Positions 11,275-23,127 of a stretch of DNA of 64,000 nt are shown one piece after another (position 1 is the first letter of the stretch; every line of letters begins with the position of its first letter). The notes under the pieces are model-generated. The model made no database searches. It worked only from the letters and a program-made list of their open reading frames with translations, and was not told where the DNA came from. The position numbers were made by a program, and so were the translations under genes. Source of the DNA: Riptortus pedestris (lineage: Eukaryota; Arthropoda; Insecta; Hemiptera; Alydidae); assembly GCA_019009955.1 (NCBI GenBank), contig CM032228.1:260254731-260318730 (forward strand). The letters run 5' to 3'.

Positions 11275-11607
11275 CAGTGCTGCGAAAAAGTCTTTGAACA
11301 AAACTGTTCTTGTGAGAATAATTTAAATAATTTCATTTTAGCACTTAATTTTTTACTTATTATTTTGCTAAGAGTCCTAAATGTATTGTGCATTTAACTT
11401 TCTAATGTAAAAATGTGTACAAAGGTGGATAAAAGGATTTATAACTGCTTGTCAATATTGTCACTATTAGGGTCTAAATTCTTTTTATAATCCTTTCTAT
11501 TGACATCATCTTAATGTTTACATTATTATCATCTATTTCTCTTGAAATCAGTATAAACGTTCAGTTGGAATGTACAACATATTTCTGAAAACAAAAAAAA
11601 ACTTTTT
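11272..11607 (+). other. Unclassified AT-rich stretch with a Tc1/mariner-like terminus
   Basis: TA followed by CAGTGCTGCGAAAAAGTC (from 11275) resembles the first bases of Tc1/mariner inverted repeats. No matching inverted copy is seen within 700 bases, so at most one end survives. Nothing else is recognised here. Confidence 0.25.
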
Positions 11608-11732
11608 AGCAGATTTCCCTTAAGGGAAATCAGCTATTGAGGTTGTACTCATGACGGAATTTTTGAAATTTTTCTTCAAATATCCATCGATCCTAAAAAG
11701 TAGATGACGAAAATGAGGTCCGTTCAAAACTG
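11608..11732 (+). mobile_element. HINE-like element, left end only
   Basis: Starts AGCAGATTTCCC inside a perfect 20-bp palindrome (GATTTCCCTTAAGGGAAATC) and ends GGTCCGTTCAAAACT before an AT run. It is the left block of the family seen whole at 12360-13085. Confidence 0.7.
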
Positions 11733-11744
11733 TATATATATATT

Positions 11745-11869
11745 AGCAGATTTCCCTTAAGGGAAATCAGCTATTGAGGTCGTACTCATGACGCGATTTT
11801 TGAAATGTTTCTTCAAATGTCCATCGATCCTACCTAGGAGATGACGAAAATGAGGTCCGTTCAAAACTA
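11745..11869 (+). mobile_element. HINE-like element, left end only, second copy
   Basis: A direct repeat of the preceding block, separated by a short AT run and followed by (AT)n to 11891, where a Helitron 3' end begins. Confidence 0.7.
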
Positions 11870-11891
11870 AATATATATATATATATATATA

Positions 11892-12481
11892 CTAGCTTAG
11901 ATACCCGGCTTCGCCCGGGAATTCATTTGAGGATGAATGGTGATGGTATTTTTTTGGCAAGGCTTTAATTTGCACAATATTTTGACATTTACCCGTCCCA
12001 GTGTTTAGGGTTAATACCCGTTTTTGGCATTTGTTAATAATAAAATTAATTTTTTATGTATGTCTTCACTGTCCTCCAAATTGTCATATTTCCCGTCTCC
12101 TGTGCATTATGCATAGATTTCAGTTATTAAGGACAAAATATTAACAAAGATTTGAATTAATTTTTCCAGGTGAGGTACCTCATAGTTCAAATTGGAAAGA
12201 ATTGTTGAGCATATCAATATTTCTACGCAAATTACTTGCTCCACACATTGTTCCTGGAGAAATGTATAAAAAAAAAAAGTTAATCTAAATAACGAAGTAA
12301 ACAACTTTTGTTATGTTCATATTTGCCGAAAAACGAATAGAAAACGAAATACCGCTATTAGCAGATTTCCCTTAAGGGAAATCAGCTATTGAGGTCGTAC
12401 TCATGACGCGATTTTCGAAAAATTTCTTCAAATGTCCATCGATCCTACCCAGAAGATGACGAAAATGAGGTCCGTTCAAAA

Positions 12482-12537
<56 letters not shown>

Positions 12538-13665
12538 CTGTTAACAATCTAGCGGTCGCAATTTTTGTTTAATCGTCACCAAACTCGGTATTTAATCGTT
12601 TCATGTAAAAAGGAAGATCAAGTTTGTCAACGGCTGAAATTGGACCAGTGGGAGGGGGGTTTAGAGGGGGGGATTTTCAAATATTCGAAATATCTCCGTT
12701 ATTATCCATCGGATCGTAAAATTGTATTAAACCAATCTTATTGCAAATTAAAGTTACTATAAATAATGTTATATACATTTATTCTGTATCTTGAATATTA
12801 ACCGAGATATTTGCATTTGTATTCTGCGTGTGGTCGCCAGTAGGCTGTTCGGACTTTCCGCCGAGAGCTCTGGTGGCCATTTCCATAACTATTCGTCCCT
12901 CGTGAATAGATTTAGAGGTTAGGTTAACGGTTTTTTGGGGCTAGAAACTACTGGGTTATTACGCCCTAAATAATGTTTTAGGTTTAGAGGTTTCTTACTA
13001 CTACAGTTGTTATTAGGCAGATTTCTCTATTGTAAAACTTCACGTGGGAAATCTGCTTAGTTTACGCAGCCCCTGCGTGACGGACTTTTTTTTAAATTCA
13101 GGCCTCCCTTACAACCCCCACTCCTGCCCGTCCCTAGAAATGTTTGTATTATAAGGAAGGCATTAGTGCTAATACACATACCGAGTTTTATTTAGTTCGG
13201 TTGAGTCTTTGTGCCAAATAAAATTGTTGACTCCCACTATAATTTTTAGCGTATAACACCTTTATAGTTCGGTATACGAAAAAAGTGTATATAAAAAAAG
13301 TTACTCTAAATAACAAAATAAACAACTTTTGTTATAAGCATATTTGCAAAAAAACAATAGGAAACGAAATATCGCTATTTTTAATTTCAGGCCACCCTTA
13401 TAAGCCCCACTCCTGTTTGTATTAGAGAATATTAATATAGCCTAAAGTCTAAGTTGGGCTAGTAGTAATATACATACCAAGTTTCATAAAATTCGGTTCA
13501 GCCGTTTATGCGTGATAAGGTAACAAACAAACAAATAAACAAACAAACAGACACGAAAGAAACAAAATGCAGTTATGGTGTCTATGACATGTGAAACGAA
13601 AAGTTATCGTGAAATTTCGCGAAAAAAATCAATGTACAGACAGAGATTACAATTTTATATATATA
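11892..13665 (-). mobile_element. Helitron unit, minus orientation (interrupted by a HINE)
   Basis: Read on the minus strand the unit ends with a hairpin (CCCGGGCGAAGCCGGG), about ten bases and CTAG at 11895-11892. The 3' region (to about 12250) holds the GTCCTCC/ATTATGCAT blocks shared by sister units, followed by monomer copies. The 5' end is the conserved CAGAGATTACAATTTTATAT block at about 13641-13660, read on the plus strand. No protein is encoded. It is split by the HINE at 12360-13085; the monomer reads through once that is removed. Confidence 0.8.
12360..13085 (+). mobile_element. Complete DINE-1/HINE-like element
   Basis: Left end AGCAGATTTCCC at 12360; internal (AT)n at 12484-12532; a conserved core (12535-13010); right subterminal copy GGGAAATCTGCT near 13047-13058, the inverse of the left end; a terminal hairpin CGCAGCCCCTGCG (13067-13079); end TGACGGAC in a T-run. 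This is the plan of DINE-1/HINE elements, non-autonomous relatives of Helentrons: subterminal inverted repeats, internal microsatellite, 3' hairpin, T-T target. The host Helitron reads CTATT before it and TTTAAATTCAGG after it. The family label is inference from structure. Confidence 0.7.
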
Positions 13666-15018
13666 CTAGCTCAGATACCCGGCTTCGCCTGGGAATTCAT
13701 TTGAGGCTGAATGTTGATGGTATTTTTTTGGCAAGGCTTTACTTTGCACAATATTTTGACATTTCCCCGTCTCAGTGTTTTGGGTTTATACCCGTCGTTT
13801 TTTTTTTTTTTTGTAAGACTTCACTGTCCTCCAAATTGTCATATTTCCCGTCTCCTGTGCATTATGCATAGATTTCAGCTATTAAGGACAAAATATTAAC
13901 ATAGATTTGAATTAGTTTTTCCCGGTGAGGTACCTGGTAGTTCATATTGGACAGAATTGTTGAGCATATCAATATTTCTACGCAAATTACTTTAGTTTTA
14001 CTGTATATCTCGTTTATAATTCGGTATACGAAAAATGTGTATATAACAAAAGTTACTTTAAATAACAAAATAAACATCTTTTGTTATGTGCATATTTGCA
14101 GAAAAACCAATAGAAAACGAAATACCGCTATTTTTAAATTCAGGCCTTCTTTACAACCCCCACTACTGCCCGTCCCTAGAAATGTTGGTATGGCTTATTA
14201 TAATGAATACATTAGTGCTAATACACATACCGAGTTTTATTTAGATCGGTTGGGTCTTTTGTCCCAAATAAAATTGTTCACTTCCGCTATATGTTTTAGC
14301 GTATATCTCGTTTATAATTCGGTATACGAAAAAAGTATATATAACAAAAGTTACTCTAAATAACAAAATAAATAACTCTTGTTATGTTCATATTTGCCGA
14401 AAAACGAATAGAAATCGAAATACCGCTATTTTTAAATTCAGGCCTCCCTTACAACCCCCACTCCTGCCCGTTCCTAGAAATGTTGGTGTAGCTTGTTATA
14501 ATGAAAGCGTTAGTGCTAATACATATACCGATTTTTATTTATTTCGGTTGGGTCTTTTGTCCCAAATAAAATTGTTCACTTCCGCTGTAGGTTTTAGCGT
14601 ATATCTCCTTTATAAATCGGTATATGAAAAATGTGTATATAACAAAAGTTACTCTAAATAACAAAATAAACAACTTTTGTTATGTTCATATTTGACAAAA
14701 AAACAATAGGAAACGAAATATCGCTATTTTTAATTTCAGGCCTCCCTTATAACCCCCACTCCTGTTTATCTCAGAGAATTTTAATATAGCCTAAAGTCTA
14801 AGTTGGGCTAGTAGTAATATACATATCAAGGTTCATAAAATTCGGTTCAGCCGTTTATGCGTGAAAAGGTAACAAACAAACAAACAAATAAACAAACAAA
14901 CAGAGACCAAAGAAACAAATTGCAGTTATGGTGTCTAGGACATGTGAAACGTAAAGTTATCGTGAAATTTCGCGAAAAAAATCAATGTACAGACAGAGGT
15001 TACAATTTTATATATATA
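13666..15018 (-). mobile_element. Helitron unit, minus orientation
   Basis: CTAG at 13669-13666 with the hairpin beside it, an A-type 3' region, two full ~300-bp monomers with ACCCCCACT blocks near 14155, 14455 and 14755, then the 5' block ending at 15018. It abuts units on both sides through short AT joints. Confidence 0.8.
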
Positions 15019-15469
15019 CTAGCTCAGATACCCGGCTTCGCCCGGGAATTCATTTGAGGCTGAATGGTGATGGTATTTTTTTGGCAAGGCATTACTTTGC
15101 GCAATATTTTGACATTTACCCGTCCCAGTGTTTAGGGTTTATACCCGTCGTTGCATTGGATTTTTTTAATAATAAAAGTAAGACTTCACTGTCCTCCATA
15201 TTGTCATATTTCCCGTCTCCTGTGCATTATGCATAGCTTTGAATTATTAAGGTCAAAATATTAACATAGATTTGAATTCATTTTTCCATGTGAGGTACCT
15301 GGTAGTTCATATTGGAAAGAATTGATGAGCATATCAATATTATACGAAAATTATTTGCTTCATACATTGTTCCATACAATAAAATAGTTGACTCCCGCTT
15401 TAGTTTATAGTGTATATCTCATATATACAGTGTATACATTGTTAAAAGACAAAAATGAATATCACAAAA
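15019..15469 (-). mobile_element. Helitron 3' portion, minus orientation, truncated
   Basis: CTAG and hairpin at 15019-15050, an A-type 3' region, then a stop inside a monomer where a second hairpin-bearing 3' end starts at 15470. Confidence 0.75.
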
Positions 15470-17137
15470 GCTAAGGTACCCGGCGATGCCCGGGAAATCA
15501 TTCTCGACTGGTATTTTGATAGTAAGACTTCAATGTATACAATTACACTTCCCTCCACGACGTAATGATTTTCCGAAATCGCCAACCCTGAAGGGTAACT
15601 TTTGGGGATTAATAGAATAGAAATTTTATTTTTGAAGGATACATTAAAATGTGTTCCTAATCTATCCCTCTACACTTTCTGACTCACCGTTTTTCAATAG
15701 TTCTAACCATAATCATGGGTAGCATTTATTACAATTAAATATCATCTATAATGAACATATATCCTTTCAAAAGCCAATCCGAGCTCACATAGTATAGGCA
15801 AAGTTTTGCAGTAAGATTATATTTTTAATAGTGAATCTCACTGGAAATTGCTTCCAGTAATTCCAGACGGGAAATAAGTAAACTCAATTAACTGGTAAGG
15901 CTCCCGTCATCTTCGCTCCCGCATGAGACTTCTCAAAATTCTTCTACTTATATTATTGATGCAAAACATTATTTTATAATTTATCTACCGGATGGAATTA
16001 AATAATAGTGGTACCCTGAAAATATCATATCGAGTTTAAACGCATATTGTTTTTTGTCATGATGACATTGCCATTAACGTTTAATTGTTATTATATTACA
16101 TATTTGTTTCAATAACATACGAGGTACATTATACAAATTAAATAATGGAAATGCTCTTATAGTTTATATTTCTATTGGAAATATAACAAATAGAATATTT
16201 GCCGAAAAACAAATAGAAAATATAAAAAGCGAGTTTTTCATTTCAGCCTCTCTTATAATCCGCACTCCCCTTTGAACCTAAAATTTTTAATATAGCTTAT
16301 AATCATGGAAGAATTAATGCTAATTCACACACCGAGTTTTGCTAAGTTCGGTTCAATCGTTAGGGCCTAACAAAATTGTTGGCTCCCGCTTTAGATTTTA
16401 GTGTATATCTCGTTTATACTTTTCTATACGACAAAAGTGAATATAACAAAAGTTACTTAAAATAACAAAATAAACTACTTTTGTCATGTGCATGTTTGTC
16501 GAAAAACCAATAGGAAACGAAATATCACTACTGTTAATTTCAGGCCTCCCTTACAATCCCCACTCCTGCTCGTCCCTAGGAATATTGGTATGGCTTATGA
16601 AAATCAAGGCGTCAACACTAATAAACATACCGAGTTTTATTTAGTTCGGTTGAGTCTTTTGAGCCCAATAAAATTAATGACTCCCGCTATAGTTTTTAGT
16701 TTATAACTCATTTATACTTCCGTATACGGCAAAAGTGCATATAACAAAAGTTACTCTAAATTACAAAATAAACAACTTTTGTTATGTGCATATTTGCTGA
16801 AAAAGCGATAGGAAACGAAATATCGCTATTTTTAATTTCAGGCCTCCCTTATAACCCCCACTCCTGTTTGTCTTAGAGAATATTAATATAGCCTAAAGTC
16901 TAAGTTGGGCTAGTAGTAATATACATACCAAGTTTCATAAAATTCGGTTCAGCCGTTTATTCGTGAAAAGGTAACAAACAAACAAACAAATAAACAAACA
17001 AACAAACAAACAAACAAACAGACACGAAAGAAACAAAATGCAGTTATGGTGTCTATGACATGTGAAACGAAAAGTTATCGTGAAATTTCGCGAAAAAAAT
17101 CAATGTACAGACAGAGGTTACAATTTTATATATATAT

Positions 17138-17140
<3 letters not shown>
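15470..17140 (-). mobile_element. Helitron unit with B-type 3' region, minus orientation
   Basis: Begins GCTAAGGTACCCGGCGATGCCCGGG at the 3' end, so the usual CTA of CTAG is not complete. The 3' region (to about 16200) differs from the A type and recurs at 20779, 23128 and 57445. Monomers follow, then the 5' block. The minus-strand 5' terminus reads TC at 17140-17139. Confidence 0.75.
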
Positions 17141-17198
<58 letters not shown>

Positions 17199-17210
17199 TA
17201 GATATAGATA
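17141..17210. repeat. (AT)n / (GATA) microsatellite joint
   Basis: Almost pure AT repeat with GATA at its right end, between two Helitron ends. Confidence 0.95.
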
Positions 17211-17392
17211 CTAGCTGAGATACCCGGCTTCGCTCGGGAATTCATTTGGGGCTGAATGTTGGTGGTATATTTTTGGCAAGGCTTTACTTTGGACAATATT
17301 ATGACATTTACCCGTCCCAGTGTTTAGGGTTAACACCCGTCGTTTATGTGGATTTGTTAATAATAAAATTATTTTTTTATGCAAGACTTCAC
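17211..17392 (-). mobile_element. Helitron 3' fragment, minus orientation
   Basis: CTAG plus hairpin at 17211-17240 and 150 bp of A-type 3' region, cut at GACTTCAC (17392), where a minus-strand LINE tail starts. Confidence 0.75.
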
Positions 17393-18390
17393 ATTGTAAA
17401 ATGAAAACAAAATTATAGAACAATAAAAACTGAAACAACAAATAAAAAATTAAATACAAAAAATAATCATTAAATACTAGTAATAAAGACAATTATTAAA
17501 CATTAGACTAGTAATAAAGACAGCAATTTAAAATGGTTTTAATAAAATAAATTATGTTATTCCTATATACTAGCACGTTTATATTAGTATTTTTTTATTA
17601 TATTTATTTAGTTTTGTACCCCATAGCGATGGTGATTGGCATTATTAGGATGATATATTTACTCCTTCATCTGCTTACCTTTTTTCTACTTTTATATTAT
17701 GGAAAATATTTCTTTAATATCAGATTCTTGCTGATCTCTCATATCCGTGCTTTGTCCAAATAATATAATAAAAGTTAACCCTTTTAAATCTTCTTAGGTA
17801 TGCTGTAGACCTATTCTATTTTGTATTATGTTTTTGTAAATGTTTATGTGTTTTAGATATGCTAGTATTTGTGGAAATATATTGGCTGCTGTCAGTTAAT
17901 AGTTCTGTCATATCGTGGGGTGTGTGAAGGTTTTTTCGTTGGATGCAGTCTGTCAGTATGTGTTTTATCTAAAGGTGTTTGTTGCGGTATTTGCATATAC
18001 TGTTATCAGTCCTTGTCCTTAAGTGTCAGGTATGTGTGGCCGATCCTGAGTCTGGCAAGAACTACTTCCTCCCGTCTAGTGCTCCTATGGCTCGATGGCC
18101 ACTCCTTAATAGTACTTTTGATACTTTGAAGGTGGCTCTTTAGTTCCACGCTTGTGTGTATTGAGTTTGTTGAGTAATTAGTTTAACCTGGAAGTCCAAG
18201 GTCCTCGTGTTCTGGCAGCCAATATAGGGTAATTGTATTTTGGTATGTTTGTTGTTTATGAATTTCTTCTGTTATGTTTAGTGCTTTTGGGTGAGTGATG
18301 TAAATGTCTCAGAGGGTTAATAATGAGCTTAGTGAATCTGAACAAATTAGGATGTGTTTGGGCTATGATGATGTAGGTTTTTTTTTGTTT
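17393..18390 (-). pseudogene. LINE 3' fragment with RNase H end (minus strand)
   Basis: On the minus strand 18228-18186 reads YWLPEHEDLGLPG then a stop, matching the W-P-H-G-L-GNE block of LINE RNase H. At 18075-18025 it reads LARLRIGHTYLT, the signature that follows RNase H in I-superfamily ORF2 (compare RIGHTNLTH near 10800 in the other LINE). Stops are frequent. The remainder to 17393 is AT-rich 3' UTR-like sequence. The N-terminal part of ORF2 is absent, as expected of 5' truncation. Confidence 0.65.
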
Positions 18391-18475
18391 TTTTTTTTTA
18401 ATAATCCTTTATTGAATAACAAGAAATTTACAAAATAATTCATAGTGTTCCTTCTGACCACTGCAATTGACAAAA
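18391..18475. other. T-rich tract and unassigned flank
   Basis: T-run at 18378-18399 followed by AATAATCCTTTATTGAATAAC, which could be a reversed poly(A) tail with a 3' end of another retroposon. No more can be said. Confidence 0.3.
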
Positions 18476-19218
18476 GTCCGTCACGCAGGGGCTGCGTAAA
18501 CTAAGCAGATTTCCCACGTGAAGTTTTACAATACAGAAATTTCACGATAGCCGAGCCAGTCAAGGAAACGGCCGAACTAGCTTTTGGCGGGAAAGTAACT
18601 CTCGTCCGTTGGGCTCCGAGATTAAATTAAAAACAATACTGCTGTGAATATTAAGTAAACAAATAAAGGGCAAGTCAAATGGTAAGAACCTTCCTGATAG
18701 CAAACAGTCTGAGTTCTAAACAATCAGGTTAGCCAGCTTTTACAGGAAATAAAAGCAATTACGGAAATATATTTGAATATAAGTTATAAATGTTATTCGT
18801 AACTATTTATTATATCTAGTACTGTAATTAACAATAAACCAGAATAATTTTAATCACAACCATTCCAAATTTAGGAATCCGGGAAGCAAATAGAAAGAGG
18901 CGGGAGGAGCAAAATACGATTCAGACGGTTATGAGATGTTCACATGATTAAGGAACAAGCAGGTTAGCCAGTGAAGGTTTACAATAGATAAATATACATA
19001 CAGGTAACACTTCCGTGAATATTAGGAAATAATTACAAACGGCAATGAGAAATCTTTCAGTGAATTTACAATATAAGTTAATAATCCCTACAACGGAATA
19101 CGGCCGGATTGTAAACAAACAGGTCTGCCAACCTTGTAGCGGACATTTGAAGAAAAATTTCGAAAATCGCGTCATGAGTACAACTTCAATAGCTGATTTC
19201 CCTAAAGGGAAATCTGCT
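18476..19218 (-). mobile_element. HINE-like element, minus orientation
   Basis: The minus-strand right end lies at the left: GTCCGTCACGCAGGGG hairpin, then CTAAGCAGATTTCCC. The left end AGCAGATTTCCC is at 19218-19207. The AT array is absent and the middle (18660-19110) differs from other copies, though the GGCGGGAAAGT block matches 37270-37300. T/A runs lie on both sides. Confidence 0.65.
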
Positions 19219-19222
19219 AAAA

Positions 19223-20432
19223 AGAAACATAAAATACAAATTTCTATTTAAGTAGAAGATTGTTGTAAATGCAATTGACTAATAGTAGGCAGTCATATTG
19301 CAACTTAGTGAATAACAGTTATTTTACAAATTTAAGAGATCTTATGAGCTAATAATACTAACAAGTACTGACTTTCTTATGATTATTTAATATGATTAGT
19401 GGTAGAATAGGGATTAAGATAAAGATGTTACATGTCTTTAGCCTAGCCTGCTGGGCACTCATTCAGTCAGTTTCTTGTTTTAGAGTAAAATGTGCTTAGT
19501 TCGTTTGTGCAGGGACCTTGCAGTGCTAAGTTTGTTATAATTACCTATTTCATTGATGAGTGGGTTGTTTTTGTGTTTAAAAGATTTGAAAAATTTAGTG
19601 GTTAGTTTACGGATATATGTCTTTATCATTGGTAAGTATGAAATTTCATGTAATTTTCTTATTCTTGTATGATAGGGAAGATTATACACTATTCTCAGGC
19701 ATTTGTTTTGAAATATTTGTAGTTTTCTTAAATTAGTGTTTGATATATAGCTTCATATGGGGCAAGCATATGTTAATACTGATCTGATGCAGGCTTTGTA
19801 TAACATTAGTTTATTCCCAGGGCTAAGTTTCGATTTTCAATTAAAGTATGGGTAAATCTGGCAAATAACTTTATTAGATTTATCGCACGTTTTATTTGTT
19901 TTCTGTGAATGTTAGTCCTTTGTCTAACGTTACACCTAAATATTTAATATATTTCGACCATGATATAGGTTTATTGTCAAAGTTGGATTGCTCTGGAATT
20001 TTCGGTCTTCTTTTTGTAAAAATAATAGCTTGTGTTTTAACTTTATTCACTTAGTAAAGAATTTGGATAATTTGTTGAAGCTACTATGGAGTCGATTAAT
20101 TATTGTATCTAGTCTGTAGGGAGACGTGTATATGCCCGTGTCGTCTGCAAAGAGGGATAAAGTAGTATTCATAGTTTTAGGAATGTCGTTGATATAAATA
20201 ATAAAGAGAACTGCACTAAGTGCAGATCCTTGAGGTAGGCCCGCCTCCATTTTCTTGGTAGAGGAATAGGAGTTATTTATTTTGACACAAAATGTTCTAT
20301 TGGTGATATATGAGTTAATAAGTTTTATCAAATAAGGGGGGAGCTCTAATTCATTTAATTTGTATATAAGCCCTTCATGCCAGACTGTATCAAACGCTTT
20401 CTCAATGTCTAGTACCAAGAGTCCCGTATGTT
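19223..20432 (-). pseudogene. Jockey-type LINE RT fragment (minus strand)
   Basis: A frame at 20418-20047 reads VLDIEKAFDTVWH, AGLPQGSALS and FADD: RT motifs A to C, including the catalytic Asp pair. Downstream, with shifts, come thumb/linker blocks such as KYLGVTLDKGLTF (about 19940) and an open frame at 19689-19480 (IVYNLPYHTRIRKLHE). Motifs 0-1 and the endonuclease are missing at 20432, where a HINE left end sits. The 3' side reaches the HINE at 19218 through a T-run (minus strand). It polymerised LINE cDNA in life; it is dead now. Confidence 0.78.
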
Positions 20433-20435
20433 TTT

Positions 20436-20553
20436 AGCAGATTTCCCTTAAGGGAAATCAGCTATTGAGGTCTTACTCATGACGCGAGTTTCGAAAAATT
20501 TCTTCAAATGTCCATCGATCCTACCCAAGAGATGACGAAAATGAGGTCCGTTC

Positions 20554-20559
<6 letters not shown>
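20436..20559 (+). mobile_element. HINE-like element, left end only
   Basis: Palindromic left block, 5' neighbour a T-run, followed by (AT)n. Confidence 0.7.

Positions 20560-20614
<55 letters not shown>
20560..20614. repeat. (AT)n array
   Basis: Pure AT repeat between two HINE left ends. Confidence 0.95.
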
Positions 20615-20618
<4 letters not shown>

Positions 20619-20744
20619 CGATTTCCCTTAAGGAAATCAGCTATTGACGGTCGTACTCATGACGCGCGAGTTTCGAAGTTATATTTCTTCTTCAAATGTC
20701 CATCGATCCTACCCAGGAGATGACGAAAATGAGGTCCGTTCAAA

Positions 20745-20747
<3 letters not shown>
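20615..20747 (+). mobile_element. HINE-like left end with scattered insertions
   Basis: Same block as 20436-20559 but with small indels (AGCGATTT at the start, GACGCGCGAG, GAAGTTATATTTC). It is followed by (AT)n at 20748-20778. Confidence 0.6.
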
Positions 20748-20778
<31 letters not shown>

Positions 20779-20779
<1 letters not shown>

Positions 20780-22906
20780 TAGCTAAGATACCCGGCTTCG
20801 CTCGGGAAATCATTTAAGGCTGAATGATGATAGTATTTTTTTGGGCAAGGCTTCAATGTTTACAACTACACCTCCCATTGGCAAGCAATGTTTTGCTGTG
20901 AGGGTCAGGCAGGCTACTTATAAATGAGAAATTTCATATTTGAAGAATAAATAAAAATGTGTTCCTAATCTATCCCTTGCCACTTTTTAACTCACCTTTT
21001 TGAATACTTCAATCCATAATCATGGATAGTATTTATTACAATTAAATATCGTCTATAATGATAACTTATTCTCTGTCAAAAACCAATCCGAGCACATATA
21101 GTTTAAGCATAGATTAGCACGTAAGCGTTATATTTCATCTAATAGTAGATCTTAGTGGTAATCACTTCCCGTAATGCCCAGCATTTCAAAGGAAATTAGT
21201 AAACTCAATTAACTCTATTAGCCTCCGTCTATTTCCGCTCTCGCATTACAGCTATCAACACTCTTCTCCTTAAATTATTAATTCAAAATATTATTGTAAT
21301 TATTTATCTACCTTATGGAATTAAATAATAGTGTTACCCTAAAAATAATTTCCAATTATATTCAAAAACCTAGTCGAGGGGAAGAGATCGTAGCCGTCCC
21401 TGCAACCTAAGTAATACTTTAAAAAAAACAATCATATCGAGTTTAAGTGCATTTTGTCTTTTGTCATAATGACATTAACGTTTAATTGTTATGATAGTAC
21501 ATATATTTTGTTTCAATAACATGAAGATATCGGAAATAAGATAGTATATAACCAAAATCAAAGAGGTTTGATTCCCTAACTACTTCCCCTATCACTCCTT
21601 GAGAAATTCAGCACGATCGTTTTTTAAAATAATAAATTATAAAAATTAAATAATGGAAATGCTCTTATTAGTTTAAATTTCTATTGGGAAATAAATAACA
21701 AAGTTATTTTCCTAGGTAAAATAAATAAATGAGGCGAAGGGTGAGGTGGGATTTATAATCTCACTAATCCGAATCATACTTAGTACTAAATAATCGAAAA
21801 GATAAGGCTAAAACATAAACATCATTTGTCATAATAATGCCTATACTTAAAACAACTTAAATAAGTACTAATAAAAATCGTCGACTCCCGCTATAGATTT
21901 AGCTTATAATCCCGTATTTACTTCATTTTACGACATAAGTGAAAGAAACAAAAGTGCTTCTAAATAACAAAGTAAACAACTTTTGTTATGTGCACCTTTG
22001 TCCGCAAAAAAAATAGAAAATGAAATATCGTGAATTTTTACTTCAGGCCTCCCTTATAACTCCCACTCCCGATTCGAACCTAAAAATTTTAATATAGCTT
22101 ATAATCTTGGGGAGAATTAATGCTAATTGACATACCGAGTTTTGTTTAAGTCGGTTCAATCGTTAGCGCTCCAATAAAATAGTTTCATCCTGCTTTAGTT
22201 TATAGTAATTATATAACTCGTTTTTATACTATCGTTAATAAAGTCAAAAATTAATATCACAATAAGTTACTCTAAATAACAACATAAATAACTTTTGTTA
22301 GGTTCATATTTGCCGAAAAAACGAATAGAAAACGAAATACCCGTTATTTTTAAATTCAGGCCTCCCTTACAACCCCCACTCCTGCTCGTCCCTAGAAATG
22401 CTAGTATGGCTTATTATAATAAAAGCGTTAGTACTAATGCACATACCGAGTTTTATTCATTTCGGTAGGGTATTTCGTCTCAAATAAAATTGTTCACATT
22501 CATTATAGGTTTTTGCGTATATCTCGTTATAATTTCCGGGTATACGAAAAAAAGGTATATAAACAAAAGTTACTCTAAATAACAAATAAACAACTTTTGT
22601 TTATGTGCATAATTGCCGAAAAACCAATAGGAATCGAAATATCGCTATTCTTAATTTCAGGCTTTCCTTATAACCCCCCCCACTCCTCTTTCGTCTCGAG
22701 AGGATATAATTAATCTAAGCCTAAAGTCTAAGTTGGGATAGTTAGTAATATACATACCAAGTTTCATAAAATTCAGTTCAGGCCGTTTATATGCGTGAAA
22801 AGGTAACAAACAAACAATATTGGTTGATGTAGTTATGTATCTACAAACAAACAAAACAAACGACACAAACAAAAAGGATCACACCAAAGATACAAAATGC
22901 AGTTAT

Positions 22907-22952
<46 letters not shown>

Positions 22953-23073
22953 CGGGGTGGGGGGGGGGGGGGGGGGTCTATGAGGTCATGTGTGTAAACT
23001 GAAAAGGTTATCGTGAAATTTCGCGAAAAAAATCAATGTACAGACAGAGGTTACAATTTTATTATATATATAG

Positions 23074-23074
<1 letters not shown>
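20779..23074 (-). mobile_element. Helitron unit, B-type 3' region, minus orientation
   Basis: CTAG at 20782-20779 with hairpin CCCGGCTTCGCTCGGG, a long B-type 3' region (to about 21880), monomers near 22040 and 22360, and the 5' block at 23000-23065 with a TC terminus (minus strand) at 23074-23073. It has many single-base insertions compared with sister units and carries a long G-tract. Confidence 0.75.
22907..22976. repeat. 70-bp guanine tract
   Basis: All G except C at 22953 and T at 22958. It lies where sister units read TTATGGTGTCTATG, so it is an expansion of the GG in that block or an assembly fault. Confidence 0.9.
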
Positions 23075-23116
<42 letters not shown>

Positions 23117-23127
23117 ATATATATATA
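23075..23127. repeat. (AT)n joint
   Basis: AT repeat with minor breaks between two Helitron units. Confidence 0.9.

Noticed and set aside
13575..13871. ORFs of 60-100 codons across Helitron 5' and 3' ends
   Set aside because: The same reads recur wherever the repeat ends recur (for example 14985, 27920, 28880 and 59490) and translate non-coding terminal sequence; no conserved domain.
22820..23002. Gly-rich protein
   Set aside because: Translation of the G-tract.
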